Shown: positions 1 through 7,795, counted from the stretch's first letter. The stretch is DNA of 23,172 bases from an uncultured Clostridia bacterium (GCA_934630705.1 CAKTWP010000030.1:1-23172), one strand, 5' to 3'. A program made the numbers and translations. Notes: generated by a model from the sequence alone, not told the origin.

Positions 1-143
1 GGTGTGGGGCGCATAGCCCTACATCGTTCCCCCCACTCCACACAGAAACTCGTTGATTTCCTAAATCCAGTAAAGTTGTGAACCGGGTCCAGGGAGGAAC
101 TCCCTGGTGGGGGCGTGGGGCGCACAGACACACAACGTTCCCT
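1..143. repeat. Imperfect direct repeat and hairpins upstream of prfA
   Basis: Positions 4-32 and 115-143 align without gaps at 23 of 29 positions; both begin GTGGGGCGCA and end near CGTTCCC. The first unit also folds: 2-9 pairs with 36-43 (one G-T pair), or GGGC at 7-10 pairs with GCCC at 16-19. Between the units, CCAGGGA (89-95) pairs perfectly with TCCCTGG (101-107). No T tract follows, so these are not obvious intrinsic terminators. The window starts inside this region, so its relation to an upstream gene is unknown. I see no coding sequence in 1-166. Confidence 0.5.
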
Positions 144-166
144 GTTCCCTCCATGAAAGGAGCAAG

Positions 167-1231
167 ATGATCGAAGCGCAGTTTGAGGCCATGGAAGGGC
201 GGCTGGAGGAGCTGCAGGAAGCGTCGGCGCAGCCGGAGATCATCGCGGACGTGCCGCGCTGGCAGCGAATCCTGAAAGAGATTGCGCAGCTGGAGCCGGC
301 AGTGGCCGCGTTTCGGGCATACCGCGCGCTGCAATCGGAAATCGCCCAGGCCCAGGAAATGCTGGCCGAGCCGGCCATGAAGGCCATGGCCGAGGAGGAA
401 TTGAAAACGCTTTTGCCCCGGGAAGCCCGGGAAAGGGAACAGCTGCGGCTGTTTCTCATCCCCCGAGACCCCAACGACGAGCGCAGCGTGGTGATGGAAA
501 TCCGCCCCGGCGCGGGCGGCGATGAGGCCGCGCTGTTTGCCGCACTGCTGCTGCGGATGTATCAGCGCTATGCCGAGCGGAAGGGGTTCGCGTTTGAACC
601 GGTGGATATTGCGGATACCGAGCTGGGCGGCGTGAAGGAAGCGGTGTTTACCCTCAGCGGAAACGGCGCTTTCTCCCGGATGAAGTTCGAGTCCGGTGTG
701 CATCGCATCCAGCGTGTGCCTGTCACCGAGGCAGGCGGCCGCATCCATACATCCACCGCCACCGTGGCCGTGCTGCCTGAGGCCGAGGACGTGGAGGTGG
801 AAATCCGCCCCGAGGATCTGCGCATTGATACCTATCGCGCCTCCGGCCATGGCGGACAGTATATTAACCGCACCGACTCCGCCGTCCGTATCACCCATCT
901 TCCCTCCGGCCTGGTGGTCACCTGCCAGGACGAAAAGAGCCAGCTCAAGAATAAGGAAAAGGCCATGAAGGTGCTGCGTTCCCGGCTGTATGACCTGTAT
1001 CAGGCCCGGCAGAATGCTGCCTACGCCCAGAACCGCCGGTCTCAGGTGGGCAGCGGAGAACGGAACGAACGCATCCGCACGTATAATTTTCCCCAGGGCC
1101 GGGTGACGGATCATCGCATCGGGCTGACGCTTTATAAGATCGATGCCATCATGGACGGCGACCTGGACGAAATCATCGATGGCCTGATCCTGGCCGAGCA
1201 GGCCGAAAAACTGCAGGAACTCAGGCTTTGA
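167..1231 (+). CDS. prfA: Peptide chain release factor 1 (RF1)
   Basis: Release factor 1 recognises UAA and UAG in the ribosomal A site and triggers hydrolysis of the peptidyl-tRNA ester. The 354-residue product has the usual RF1 length. The stop-codon-reading tripeptide of RF1 (P-x-T) is seen as PVT at residues 185-187, and the catalytic GGQ loop is at 229-231. RF2 would carry SPF in place of PxT. The start at 167 is chosen because AAAGGAG lies just upstream, whereas the ATG at 107 in the same frame lies within the repeat-rich leader and lacks a ribosome binding site. The sequence around GGQ reads GHGGQY rather than the more usual GAGGQH. The methyltransferase gene prmC, often next to prfA, does not follow; what lies upstream is not visible. 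Confidence 0.97.
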   Translation: MIEAQFEAMEGRLEELQEASAQPEIIADVPRWQRILKEIAQLEPAVAAFRAYRALQSEIAQAQEMLAEPAMKAMAEEELKTLLPREAREREQLRLFLIPRDPNDERSVVMEIRPGAGGDEAALFAALLLRMYQRYAERKGFAFEPVDIADTELGGVKEAVFTLSGNGAFSRMKFESGVHRIQRVPVTEAGGRIHTSTATVAVLPEAEDVEVEIRPEDLRIDTYRASGHGGQYINRTDSAVRITHLPSGLVVTCQDEKSQLKNKEKAMKVLRSRLYDLYQARQNAAYAQNRRSQVGSGERNERIRTYNFPQGRVTDHRIGLTLYKIDAIMDGDLDEIIDGLILAEQAEKLQELRL

Positions 1232-1264
1232 AAATAACAGGCGAATTTTGCTGTAAAAAAAGGG

Positions 1265-1293
1265 TTTACACAAACGAAATTTCATTATATAAT
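1265..1293 (+). promoter_or_regulatory. Sigma-A type promoter for yajC
   Basis: A -35 box TTTACA (1265-1270) and a perfect -10 box TATAAT (1288-1293) are separated by 17 bases, and the start codon of yajC follows about 42 bases after the -10. No terminator hairpin is seen between prfA and this promoter, so yajC may also receive readthrough from prfA. Confidence 0.85.
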
Positions 1294-1334
1294 AGAATAC
1301 GCTACATATATGTGGTGAAAGGCGGTTTCTGGAT

Positions 1335-1730
1335 ATGCTCATGAATTGGCTGCTTGGTATTTCCTCGGCGATGGCCGAAACGGCGGACGCTGCCGGCACG
1401 ACGGCTGCGGACGCGACGCAAGAAGTTTCTGCGGTGGCTTCCATTGTTTCTCTGGTGCTGCCGCTGCTGCTGATGGGCCTGGTGTTCTATTTCATGCTGA
1501 TTCGGCCCCAGCGCAAGAAGGACAAAAAGGTGAAGGAAATGCTGGACGCCCTGAAGCCCGGCGACCGGGTGACCACCATCGGCGGCATCTATGGCACCAT
1601 CACCAGCATCAAGGAAGATACCATCACCCTGGCCATCGGCCAGCAGCGCACCGAAATGGTGGTGGCCCGGTGGGCCATCCGGTCGGTGGAGCAGGTGTCT
1701 GTGGAAAATGACGGCGAGGTGCTGGCCTGA
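1335..1730 (+). CDS. yajC: Preprotein translocase accessory subunit YajC
   Basis: YajC is a small single-span membrane protein that accompanies SecDF at the Sec translocon. The 131-residue product has a short N-terminal extension rich in Ala and Thr, one membrane helix at about 35-55, then the family hallmark RPQRKK (57-62) and a compact cytoplasmic domain with PGDRVTTIGGIYGTI, typical of YajC. A purine-rich site (GAAAGGCGG, 1317-1325) precedes the ATG at 1335; an in-frame ATG two codons later is an alternative. The gene has its own strong promoter and is followed by the manganese riboswitch of mntP. The common partners tgt, queA and secDF are absent from the neighbourhood. Confidence 0.93.
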   Translation: MLMNWLLGISSAMAETADAAGTTAADATQEVSAVASIVSLVLPLLLMGLVFYFMLIRPQRKKDKKVKEMLDALKPGDRVTTIGGIYGTITSIKEDTITLAIGQQRTEMVVARWAIRSVEQVSVENDGEVLA

Positions 1731-1751
1731 TTTTCAGGGCGGCATGCGCGC

Positions 1752-1896
1752 CTGGTTTCAGGCATAGCCTGTGGGGGAGTAGTTGGCGGCGGAAGCGCCG
1801 TGGCAATATCAACATACTGATCTATTCTGGTATTGCCTGAAACAGCAAGACCCACGGAGCAACGGCGTTTGTTTCGTTGCCCCGGGGGTCTTTTTT
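1752..1896 (+). promoter_or_regulatory. yybP-ykoY manganese riboswitch with terminator platform
   Basis: The leader of mntP contains the conserved elements of the yybP-ykoY (Mn2+) riboswitch: GGGGAGTAG in one loop and ATCAACATACTG in the other. They are enclosed by a perfect 10-bp P1 helix, 1755-1764 with 1834-1843. Directly after P1, 1849-1864 pairs with 1875-1890 to form a terminator stem with two mismatches, followed by TTTTTT. In this class Mn2+ binding generally favours expression of Mn2+ exporters, and the terminator here suggests transcriptional control. That response is inferred from the class, not shown by the sequence. Confidence 0.95.
1849..1896 (+). terminator. Intrinsic terminator of the Mn2+ riboswitch
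   Basis: The stem pairs GACCC (1849-1853) with GGGTC (1886-1890), continues through CGG/CCG, and closes with GCAACG (1859-1864) against CGTTGC (1875-1880). Six T residues follow. It lies between the aptamer and the mntP ribosome binding site, so it is the likely expression platform. Confidence 0.85.
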
Positions 1897-1916
1897 GTTC
1901 AAAAGGAGGAAAAAAT

Positions 1917-2486
1917 ATGACACTGCTGGATCTGATCGTGCTGGCTATCGGCCTTTCCATGGATGCGTTCGCCGTGTCCATCTGCAAAGGGCTGGCACTG
2001 AAAAAAATCACGCTGAAAAACGCGGGCGTGGTGGGGCTGTGGTTTGGCGGGTTTCAGGCGCTGATGCCCCTGATCGGGTATCTGATCGGCGCGCAGTTCG
2101 CCGGGAGCATTGAAGCGTATTCGGCTTACATCGCCTTTGCGCTGCTGGCGCTGATTGGCATAAATATGATCCGGGAAGCGCTGGGCGAAAACGACGAGGC
2201 GGAGGCCAGCGCGGCGATCTCGGTGAAGGCCATGTTTCCCATGGCAGTGGCCACCAGCATTGACGCTCTGGCCGTGGGCGTTACCTTTGCCATGCAGGGC
2301 GTCTTTGGCGGCATTGGCACGTCGGTCGCCATCATCGGCGCCACCACCTGCCTGCTGTCCATGATCGGCGTGAAGGTGGGCAGCGTGTTCGGTGCGAAAT
2401 ATGAAAAGAAAGCCCAGCTTCTGGGCGGCGCGATTCTGATTCTCCTGGGCCTGAAAATGCTCTTGAGCCACTTCGGCGTGCTGTAA
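1917..2486 (+). CDS. mntP: Manganese efflux pump MntP
   Basis: MntP exports excess Mn2+ across the cytoplasmic membrane. The 189-residue product matches the usual size (about 190) and shows the internal duplication of the family: LSMDAFAVS (13-21) and TSIDALAVG (113-121), each carrying the conserved membrane Asp (D16 and D116). About six hydrophobic helices are visible. The start at 1917 is set by AAAAGGAGG a few bases upstream; an upstream in-frame ATG at 1833 would run through the riboswitch and is rejected. The manganese riboswitch directly upstream independently supports the function. A terminator-like hairpin lies 23 bases after the stop. Confidence 0.97.
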   Translation: MTLLDLIVLAIGLSMDAFAVSICKGLALKKITLKNAGVVGLWFGGFQALMPLIGYLIGAQFAGSIEAYSAYIAFALLALIGINMIREALGENDEAEASAAISVKAMFPMAVATSIDALAVGVTFAMQGVFGGIGTSVAIIGATTCLLSMIGVKVGSVFGAKYEKKAQLLGGAILILLGLKMLLSHFGVL

Positions 2487-2509
2487 GGGAAAAGCAAAGG
2501 AAATATGCG

Positions 2510-2542
2510 AGGGACCTTTCTTTCAGAAAAAAGGCCCTTTTT
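2510..2542 (+). terminator. Terminator after mntP
   Basis: AGGG and CCTTT (2510-2519, one bulged A) pair with AAAGG and CCCT (2530-2538), and a run of five T residues ends at 2542. The loop contains CTTTCTTTCAG, a motif shared with the R2 hairpins of the intergenic repeats at 13208 and 19314. Confidence 0.75.
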
Positions 2543-2610
2543 AATGAGAGGCCTGCTTTGGAGCCCAAAGCTGATTTCTCATGTGCCTTCCGAAAACCGG
2601 CTGGATATAG
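2510..2610 (+). repeat. Partial or degenerate copy of the composite intergenic repeat
   Basis: After the R2-like hairpin (2510-2542) comes a small perfect hairpin, GCTTTGG (2555-2561) with CCAAAGC (2565-2571), similar to the tip of the R3 hairpin at 13413. Next is an arm-like segment, CTTCCGAAAACCGGCTGG, near 2586-2603. TCCGAAAACCGGCTGG recurs exactly next to the palindrome copy at 9163. The central palindrome is missing here. From 2611 to about 2770 I see nothing beyond AT-rich sequence toward the next promoter. Confidence 0.45.
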
Positions 2611-2801
2611 GCTTGGACGGTTCCAATCAGCAACGAATCCCTGATGGGGAAATCGCCCGATCAGGAAAGTGAAAATCATCCGCAGTCTCGAAATACGCCT
2701 CTGCATGAAGACAGCATCGTGGGGCAAAAAAGCCTCATCAATCTTTTTTCTTTGATAATTCGTAAATTTTTTGTTTCAGGGAAGGAAATGGGCCGCGGTT
2801 A

Positions 2802-2810
2802 TGTTATAAT
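2802..2810 (+). promoter_or_regulatory. Extended -10 promoter for the peptidase/glycosyltransferase operon
   Basis: TGTTATAAT is a perfect -10 with the TG extension. No good -35 is found 16-18 bases upstream, which is acceptable for an extended -10 promoter. Transcription would begin near 2817, which rules out the upstream in-frame ATG at 2644 and supports the start at 2872. Confidence 0.6.
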
Positions 2811-2871
2811 GAGAAAGGCCGCGCATGGCGCGGCAGGAAAAGCGAAACGAAATGCGGAAAGGGGCTGGAAA

Positions 2872-4374
2872 ATGCGGGAGCGGCGGTGTATAATGCCATC
2901 GTCCCGGGGCGGGAAGATGGCCCTGGCGGCTGCTGCGGGCTGTCTGCTGCTGATTGCGGCAATTCTGCTGCGGCATGGCGCTGCGCCGGAAACGCCCGCG
3001 CCCTCCCAGCGGCTGCAAACGGCGGCAGCAGGACGCAATGATTATCAGCTCACCCTGCGCCTCAACCCTGAGGACAGCGCCCTTTCCATCACCCAAACCC
3101 TGACCTATCGCAACGATACCGGCGATACGCTGGATACCCTGCTGCTGCGCACCTGGCTTAACGCCTACCAGACCGAGGAAACCAGCCCTGCCGCCACGGA
3201 GGAGCTGTACGATTCGTGCTATCCCGATGGATTCAGCCCGGGCTGGCTGGAACTGTTCGACGTGCGCTGGCAGGGGGAGATCGTGACGACAGCCTATCTG
3301 GACGCGGCGCAGACGGCTCTTTCCGTGCCCATTCCCGCCCTGAAGCCGGGGGAATGCGGCGAACTGACGCTGCGGGCTGTGGCGCATATTCCCGTCTGCG
3401 CCCATCGCACAGGCTATGCCGATGGGGTGTGGATGCTGGGCAATGTGATTCCCCTGCTGTCCCGCTATGAGGATGGGGCCTGGCGGCAGGATGAATACAG
3501 CGCCGTCGGCGATCCCTTCCTGAGCGATTGCGCCAATTTCCGGGTGCAGCTGTTTGTCCCGGAGGGATACGTGCCCGCCTGCACGGCGGCGCTTTCTCAG
3601 GCGCAGACCGGCGTATGGACGGGGGAAGCAATGGCAGCGCGGGATCTGGGGCTGTGTGTGAGCGCCGCCTACAAAACCGCCAGCGCCATGCAGGGAAACA
3701 CGCTGGTGACGGCCTATGCGCTGGATGCTGCCGGCGCACGCCGTGGATTGCAGGCGGCCTGCCGAACGCTGGAAACCTTCAGCGCCCTGTATGGGGAGTA
3801 TCCTTATCCATCCTATCAGATCTGTCAGGTGGATTTCCCCTTCGGCGGCATGGAATACCCGGCCATGAGCCTGATTGCCGGGCGCTATTTTGACAAGGAT
3901 ATGCAGGACAGCCTGGAGCTGGTCATGGCCCACGAAACGGCCCATCAGTGGTTTTACGCGCTGGTGGGATCGGATCAGGTAAATCAGCCCTGGCAGGACG
4001 AGGCGCTGAGCGAATACGCCATGCTGCGATACGTGAAGGCCCGGTATGGTCAGGGCAGCTACGAAAGCCTGAAATACTTCCGGGTGGACGCGCCCATGCG
4101 GGAAAGCGTAGCCGGATCGCTGACGCCGGGCAGCCCCATTTCCTATTTCGGCAATCTGACGGATTACGCCACGGTGGTGTACGGCCGGGGCGCGGCGCTG
4201 CTGCTGGCGCTGGATACGCTGCTGCCCGGGGGCGTGGATGGGTTTCTGCGCCAATACGCGGAGACATTTGCCTTTTCCTACGCCTCCCGGACGGACTTTG
4301 AAAGCTGCCTGCATGCGTACGCGGGGATGGATCTGTCCCCGCTGCTGCTGGATTATCTGGATACCCTCATGTGA
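2872..4374 (+). CDS. Membrane-anchored M1-family zinc aminopeptidase-like protein
   Basis: This 500-residue protein begins with a hydrophobic signal-anchor (about residues 13-30, MALAAAAGCLLLIAAILL), so the catalytic part is probably outside the membrane. The zinc site of M1 peptidases is clear: HETAH at 354-358 with the third ligand Glu at 377 (HExxH-x18-E). Upstream, GGMEYP (325-330) stands where aminopeptidases have GAMEN, and Y437 in VYGRGA is a candidate for the catalytic Tyr. The start at 2872 has GAAAGGGG seven bases upstream and lies downstream of the extended -10 promoter. It is the first gene of a tightly spaced operon with a GT2-GtrA protein and a phosphodiester glycosidase, which suggests a cell-surface role. 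Its substrate cannot be told. Confidence 0.85.
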   Translation: MRERRCIMPSSRGGKMALAAAAGCLLLIAAILLRHGAAPETPAPSQRLQTAAAGRNDYQLTLRLNPEDSALSITQTLTYRNDTGDTLDTLLLRTWLNAYQTEETSPAATEELYDSCYPDGFSPGWLELFDVRWQGEIVTTAYLDAAQTALSVPIPALKPGECGELTLRAVAHIPVCAHRTGYADGVWMLGNVIPLLSRYEDGAWRQDEYSAVGDPFLSDCANFRVQLFVPEGYVPACTAALSQAQTGVWTGEAMAARDLGLCVSAAYKTASAMQGNTLVTAYALDAAGARRGLQAACRTLETFSALYGEYPYPSYQICQVDFPFGGMEYPAMSLIAGRYFDKDMQDSLELVMAHETAHQWFYALVGSDQVNQPWQDEALSEYAMLRYVKARYGQGSYESLKYFRVDAPMRESVAGSLTPGSPISYFGNLTDYATVVYGRGAALLLALDTLLPGGVDGFLRQYAETFAFSYASRTDFESCLHAYAGMDLSPLLLDYLDTLM

Positions 4375-4405
4375 ACCAATTCCCACCAAAGAAAGGGTGC
4401 ATCCC

Positions 4406-5515
4406 ATGACCCCACAGGAATGCTGCGTGCTGATCCCCTCCCTGTCCCCGGACGAGCGGCTGCCCGAGTATGTGCAGGCGCTGCAGGCGGCGGGATATGG
4501 GCTGGTGCTGGTGGTGGACGATGGATCGGCGGAAAGCTATCAGGAGATTTTTGCCCGGATTGCGGCCTGGCCGGGATGCCATGTGCTCCATCATGGAGTG
4601 AACCGGGGCAAGGGCGCGGCGCTGAAAACGGGCTTTGCCTATATTCAGGAGCAGACCGGACTCCGGGGAATCATTACCGCCGATTCCGACGGCCAGCATA
4701 CCGTGCCCGACACCCTTAAGCTGACAGCGGCGCTGGGGGACAAGCAGGAGCTGCTGCTGGGTACCCGGGACTTTTTCAGCAAACGCAGCGGCATTCCCTT
4801 TAAGTCCCGGGCGGGCAACCGGATCACCGCCTGCGTGTTCAAGCTGCTTTACGGCCCCTGGCTGCCCGATACCCAGACCGGCCTGCGGGCGTTTCCCCGG
4901 GCACTGATCTCGTTTATGAACGGGGTGAAGGGCGAACGGTTTGAATACGAAATGAACCAGCTGATCCACTGCGCGGGATGGCATATTCCCATGCGGCCCA
5001 TTCCCATCGAGACGGTGTATCACGATGATAACAAGGGCTCCCATTTCCATCCCTTCCGGGATTCCTGGCGAATCTATAAGCTGATCTTCGGGAATTTCTT
5101 CCGGTTTATGTCTGCCTCCTGCGCGGCCACGATCGTGGATCTGGCGCTGTTCGCGGTGGTGTTCCGCTGGGTTTTCCCCGGCGCCACCGGCGTGACCGCC
5201 GCCAGCATCGGCGGCGAGGTGCTGCTCAAGCTGCCCGCCAACGCCATCGCCCGCATCTGCTCGGCAGTGGTGAATTACCGGCTGAATAAAAGCTTTGTGT
5301 TCCAATTGAAGGAATGCAAGGGCGCGGCGGGACGATACGCGCTGTTGTGCGTTTGTGTGCTGCTGTGCTCCAATCTGGCGCAGGGATTGCTGGGGGCCGT
5401 GCTGCCGGCCTGGTTTAACCCCACCATCCTCAAGGCGCTGGTGGATACGGTGCTGTACTTTGTGAATTATCGCATTCAGCGCGCCTGGGTTTTCCCTCAG
5501 GCGAACGAAGGCTGA
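4406..5515 (+). CDS. Glycosyltransferase family 2 / GtrA fusion protein
   Basis: The N-terminal part of this 369-residue protein is a polyprenyl-phosphate sugar synthase-like GT2 domain, with VVDDGS (36-41), the DxD-type nucleotide-sugar/metal site DSDGQ (93-97) and TQTGLRAF (from 156). From about residue 232 it continues into a GtrA-like domain with four hydrophobic helices (FFRFMSASCAATIVDLALF to VDTVLYFVNYRIQRAWVF). GT2 enzymes of this type charge undecaprenyl phosphate with a sugar, and GtrA proteins are thought to help flip the lipid-linked sugar across the membrane. The fusion therefore fits supply of a lipid-linked sugar for surface glycosylation. The start at 4406 is preceded by GAAAGGG; the gap to the upstream gene is 31 bases. 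Confidence 0.9.
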   Translation: MTPQECCVLIPSLSPDERLPEYVQALQAAGYGLVLVVDDGSAESYQEIFARIAAWPGCHVLHHGVNRGKGAALKTGFAYIQEQTGLRGIITADSDGQHTVPDTLKLTAALGDKQELLLGTRDFFSKRSGIPFKSRAGNRITACVFKLLYGPWLPDTQTGLRAFPRALISFMNGVKGERFEYEMNQLIHCAGWHIPMRPIPIETVYHDDNKGSHFHPFRDSWRIYKLIFGNFFRFMSASCAATIVDLALFAVVFRWVFPGATGVTAASIGGEVLLKLPANAIARICSAVVNYRLNKSFVFQLKECKGAAGRYALLCVCVLLCSNLAQGLLGAVLPAWFNPTILKALVDTVLYFVNYRIQRAWVFPQANEG

Positions 5516-5541
5516 TGCGCATGCGAAAGGAGAAACCAAGA

Positions 5542-6558
5542 ATGAATCGAACGCTTCGAGTGCTCACGGCGGCGCTGTGCGCCGCGCTGGTGCTGGCCAT
5601 GCCCTTTTTTCTGTCCTCCCCGGCCATGCTGGGCGAGGTGAAATGGCAGCTGCTGGAGGAAATGGAGGATGAGACGGGAGCGCTTTCCTGGCTGCTGCCC
5701 ACGGCCCTGGCTGAGGACGCATCTGCGGATGAAGCCATCCCGGACTATACCCTGCCAATGGACTTTACCCCCGGTTACGCCCCCAATCCCAGCGGCTATA
5801 CCGATGCGGGCTATGAGGACGATTCCATCCGGGTGCAAATGGAAACCCGGGAAGAAAACGGCGTGATCTGGCGCATCGCGTGGGTGGAGGTGGCCTCTGC
5901 CACCCAGCTGCGCACTGCCACCGCCGGGAAGCTCACCTCCTCCAATACCGCCCGGGTGAAATCCATGGCGGTGAAGAACAACGCCGTGGTGGCCCTGAAT
6001 GGCGATTACTTCGCCGATAACCCCACCAAAACCAGCTTTGAATACCGCATGGGCCAGAAAATTCGGGAAAAGATCAACAGGCTCAAGGATATTCTGATTA
6101 TCGATGAAAACGGCGATTTCCATATGTTCATCCAGTCTCAGGGCCTGAGCAAGAAAAACCCCGCCGATACCTGGGAAAAGGAAACCGGCCATCAGATCCT
6201 GCAGGCGTTCACCTTTGGGCCCGCGCTGGTGCAGGGCGGCGAGGTGCTTACCATCAATAAGGAGTACGGCTATAATCCCAAGGGCCGGGAGCCCCGCTCC
6301 GCCATCGGCCAGACCGGAACGCTCAGCTACGTGCTGGTGGTGGCCGAGGGCCGGGGCGAATCCAAGGGCGTCACCCAGCAGGAGCTGGCGGAGTTTATGG
6401 GCGGCCTGGGCTGTCTGGAAGCCTATAACCTGGATGGCGGCGGCACGGCGGCCATGGTGTATCAGGGAGAATATTATAACACCCTGGCGGGCAGCGAACG
6501 GGCTGTGAGCGATATTATTTACTTTGCCTCCGCCGTGAATCCGGAAGGCGGGAACTAA
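5542..6558 (+). CDS. Secreted phosphodiester glycosidase (NAGPA-like) domain protein
   Basis: The 338-residue product starts with a likely signal peptide (MNRTLRVLTAALCAALVLAMPFFL). The rest carries the marks of the phosphodiester glycosidase family (NAGPA domain): NGDYF, a central GREPRSAIGQ and a C-terminal NLDGGGTAAMVYQG. Family members remove GlcNAc from phosphodiesters or act in exopolysaccharide metabolism, and most bacterial ones are uncharacterised. The start at 5542 has AAAGGAG nine bases upstream; an ATG at 5515 overlaps the previous stop and lacks its own binding site. Its position right after a lipid-linked sugar glycosyltransferase suggests action on a glycosylated envelope polymer such as a teichoic acid-like chain. 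That role is inference. Confidence 0.87.
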   Translation: MNRTLRVLTAALCAALVLAMPFFLSSPAMLGEVKWQLLEEMEDETGALSWLLPTALAEDASADEAIPDYTLPMDFTPGYAPNPSGYTDAGYEDDSIRVQMETREENGVIWRIAWVEVASATQLRTATAGKLTSSNTARVKSMAVKNNAVVALNGDYFADNPTKTSFEYRMGQKIREKINRLKDILIIDENGDFHMFIQSQGLSKKNPADTWEKETGHQILQAFTFGPALVQGGEVLTINKEYGYNPKGREPRSAIGQTGTLSYVLVVAEGRGESKGVTQQELAEFMGGLGCLEAYNLDGGGTAAMVYQGEYYNTLAGSERAVSDIIYFASAVNPEGGN

Positions 6559-6563
6559 GGCTT

Positions 6564-7532
6564 ATGTGGGAAGAAGCGGCAAAGATTTCCGTGCTGGGGG
6601 TGCAGGTATACGCCTACGGGCTGTATACGGCCCTGGGCGCGGCCTGGGCGCTGGCGGCGCTGGGGCTGCGGCTGCGGCGGATGCATGCACCCAAGGGGGC
6701 GACGGGGCTGATCGGTCTGTGCGCGCTGGCGCTGGGGCTGGTATTCAGCCGGCTGTTTTATTGCCTGATGGACGGCACATTGGGCACGGCCATGCCCCTG
6801 AAGGCGTATGCGCTGCTTTCCGGCGGCGGATACTCCATGATGGGCGCCCTTTGCGGGGCGGCCCTGGGCGGTGTGGCCGGAGCGAAGCTGCTGAAAATGA
6901 AGCCGCTGCGTGTGCTGGATCAGCTCACCTATGCCTGCCTGCTGTTCATTTTCTGGGCGCGGCTGGGGGAAAGCTGCATCCCGGATTTTGGGGTCAGCCG
7001 CCCGCTGGTGGGCCGGTTCATCCAGCAGCTGCCCATTGCGCTGGAAGGCGAGTATGACTTTTATCTGGCTACCTATGATCTGGAAGCCCTGATGGCGCTG
7101 CTAATTTTCCTGGCCCTGTGGCGGGATGGCGCGCGCCATGTGCAGCCGGGAGACACGCTGCGAATGTTTCTGCTGCTGTTCGGGGCCACGCAGGTGGTGA
7201 TGGAAAGCCTGCGCTATGACCGGCATATGAGCATTTCCTTTGTGGGCTTGCAGCAGATTATGGCCATGGCCCTGCTGGGGGCCGGGGTGATCTGGGGCAT
7301 TTGCCGGGAGGGACGGAGTCACAGGGCGCTGGCCGTCAGCGCCGGGGCAGCCCTGACCCTGGCCGTGGGGCTGGGCATTGTTTTGGAATTTATGATTGAC
7401 CGCACCAACATCAGCCGCTATCTGCTGTATCTGGCTATGGCGCTGGTGCTGGCTGCGCCCACGGCGCTGGGCATTGCGCTGCGGAATAAAGGAGAGATGA
7501 ATCATGGAAAAACATCAGGTGGATCGCATTAA
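6564..7532 (+). CDS. Divergent prolipoprotein diacylglyceryl transferase (Lgt)-like membrane protein
   Basis: A 322-residue polytopic membrane protein whose segments line up with Lgt: the N-terminal YAYGLYTALG, GGGYSMMG (87-94), ARLGES (132-137) and ESLRYD (214-219) followed by GLQQ. Several residues essential in E. coli Lgt appear changed. The His of the SFHGG motif is Met in YSMMG, the Asn after RLG is Glu (R133 is kept), and the Arg four residues before the conserved Glu is Gln (Q210, with E214 kept). It may therefore be an Lgt paralogue with altered chemistry rather than the housekeeping enzyme. It starts five bases after the glycosidase stop and overlaps the following DUF896 gene by 29 bases, so it is co-transcribed with both. 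Confidence 0.7.
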   Translation: MWEEAAKISVLGVQVYAYGLYTALGAAWALAALGLRLRRMHAPKGATGLIGLCALALGLVFSRLFYCLMDGTLGTAMPLKAYALLSGGGYSMMGALCGAALGGVAGAKLLKMKPLRVLDQLTYACLLFIFWARLGESCIPDFGVSRPLVGRFIQQLPIALEGEYDFYLATYDLEALMALLIFLALWRDGARHVQPGDTLRMFLLLFGATQVVMESLRYDRHMSISFVGLQQIMAMALLGAGVIWGICREGRSHRALAVSAGAALTLAVGLGIVLEFMIDRTNISRYLLYLAMALVLAAPTALGIALRNKGEMNHGKTSGGSH

Positions 7533-7716
7533 CGAGCTGGCACGGAAGAAAAAGACCGTGGGGCTCACCGAGGATGAACTGGGCGAGCATGAAACCCTGC
7601 GCAAGCAGTATATCAAGGAAGTGCGGGAGAATCTGGCCGCCCAGCTGGATCGGGTTTATATCCAGCAGGAGGACGGCTCCCACAAGAAGCTGGAAAAGAA
7701 GCCGCCTAAGAACTGA
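7504..7716 (+). CDS. DUF896 (YnzC/UPF0291) family small protein
   Basis: The 70-residue product has the family pattern INELARKKKTVGLTEDE, LRKQYIKEVRENL and AAQLDRV, predicted to form a short helical hairpin with a basic tail. DUF896 proteins are small cytoplasmic proteins widespread in Bacillota and of unclear function (B. subtilis YnzC and YneA-operon relatives). AAAGGAG at 7488-7494 precedes the ATG, which lies inside the 3' end of the Lgt-like gene, indicating translational coupling. A strong terminator follows 16 bases after the stop, so this is the last gene of the operon. Confidence 0.9.
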   Translation: MEKHQVDRINELARKKKTVGLTEDELGEHETLRKQYIKEVRENLAAQLDRVYIQQEDGSHKKLEKKPPKN

Positions 7717-7732
7717 AAACGCCGGTATGCAA

Positions 7733-7767
7733 GGGGGTGCGCCAGAAGCACTCCCCTGTTTTTTTCT
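7733..7767 (+). terminator. Intrinsic terminator of the peptidase-to-DUF896 operon
   Basis: GGGGGTGC (7733-7740) pairs with GCACTCCC (7748-7755, one G-T pair) around a seven-base loop, and TGTTTTTTTC follows. This is a textbook intrinsic terminator directly after the DUF896 gene. Confidence 0.88.
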
Positions 7768-7795
7768 GAAAAACAACAAATAGCGAGATACATTC

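Noticed and set aside
1833..1916. Extended N terminus of MntP from the ATG at 1833
   Set aside because: This stretch is riboswitch aptamer and terminator, and the ribosome binding site is at 1901-1909.
2644..2871. Extended N terminus of the M1-like peptidase
   Set aside because: The extended -10 promoter at 2802-2810 lies inside it, and the extra residues lack resemblance to the family or a signal sequence; the start at 2872 has a binding site.
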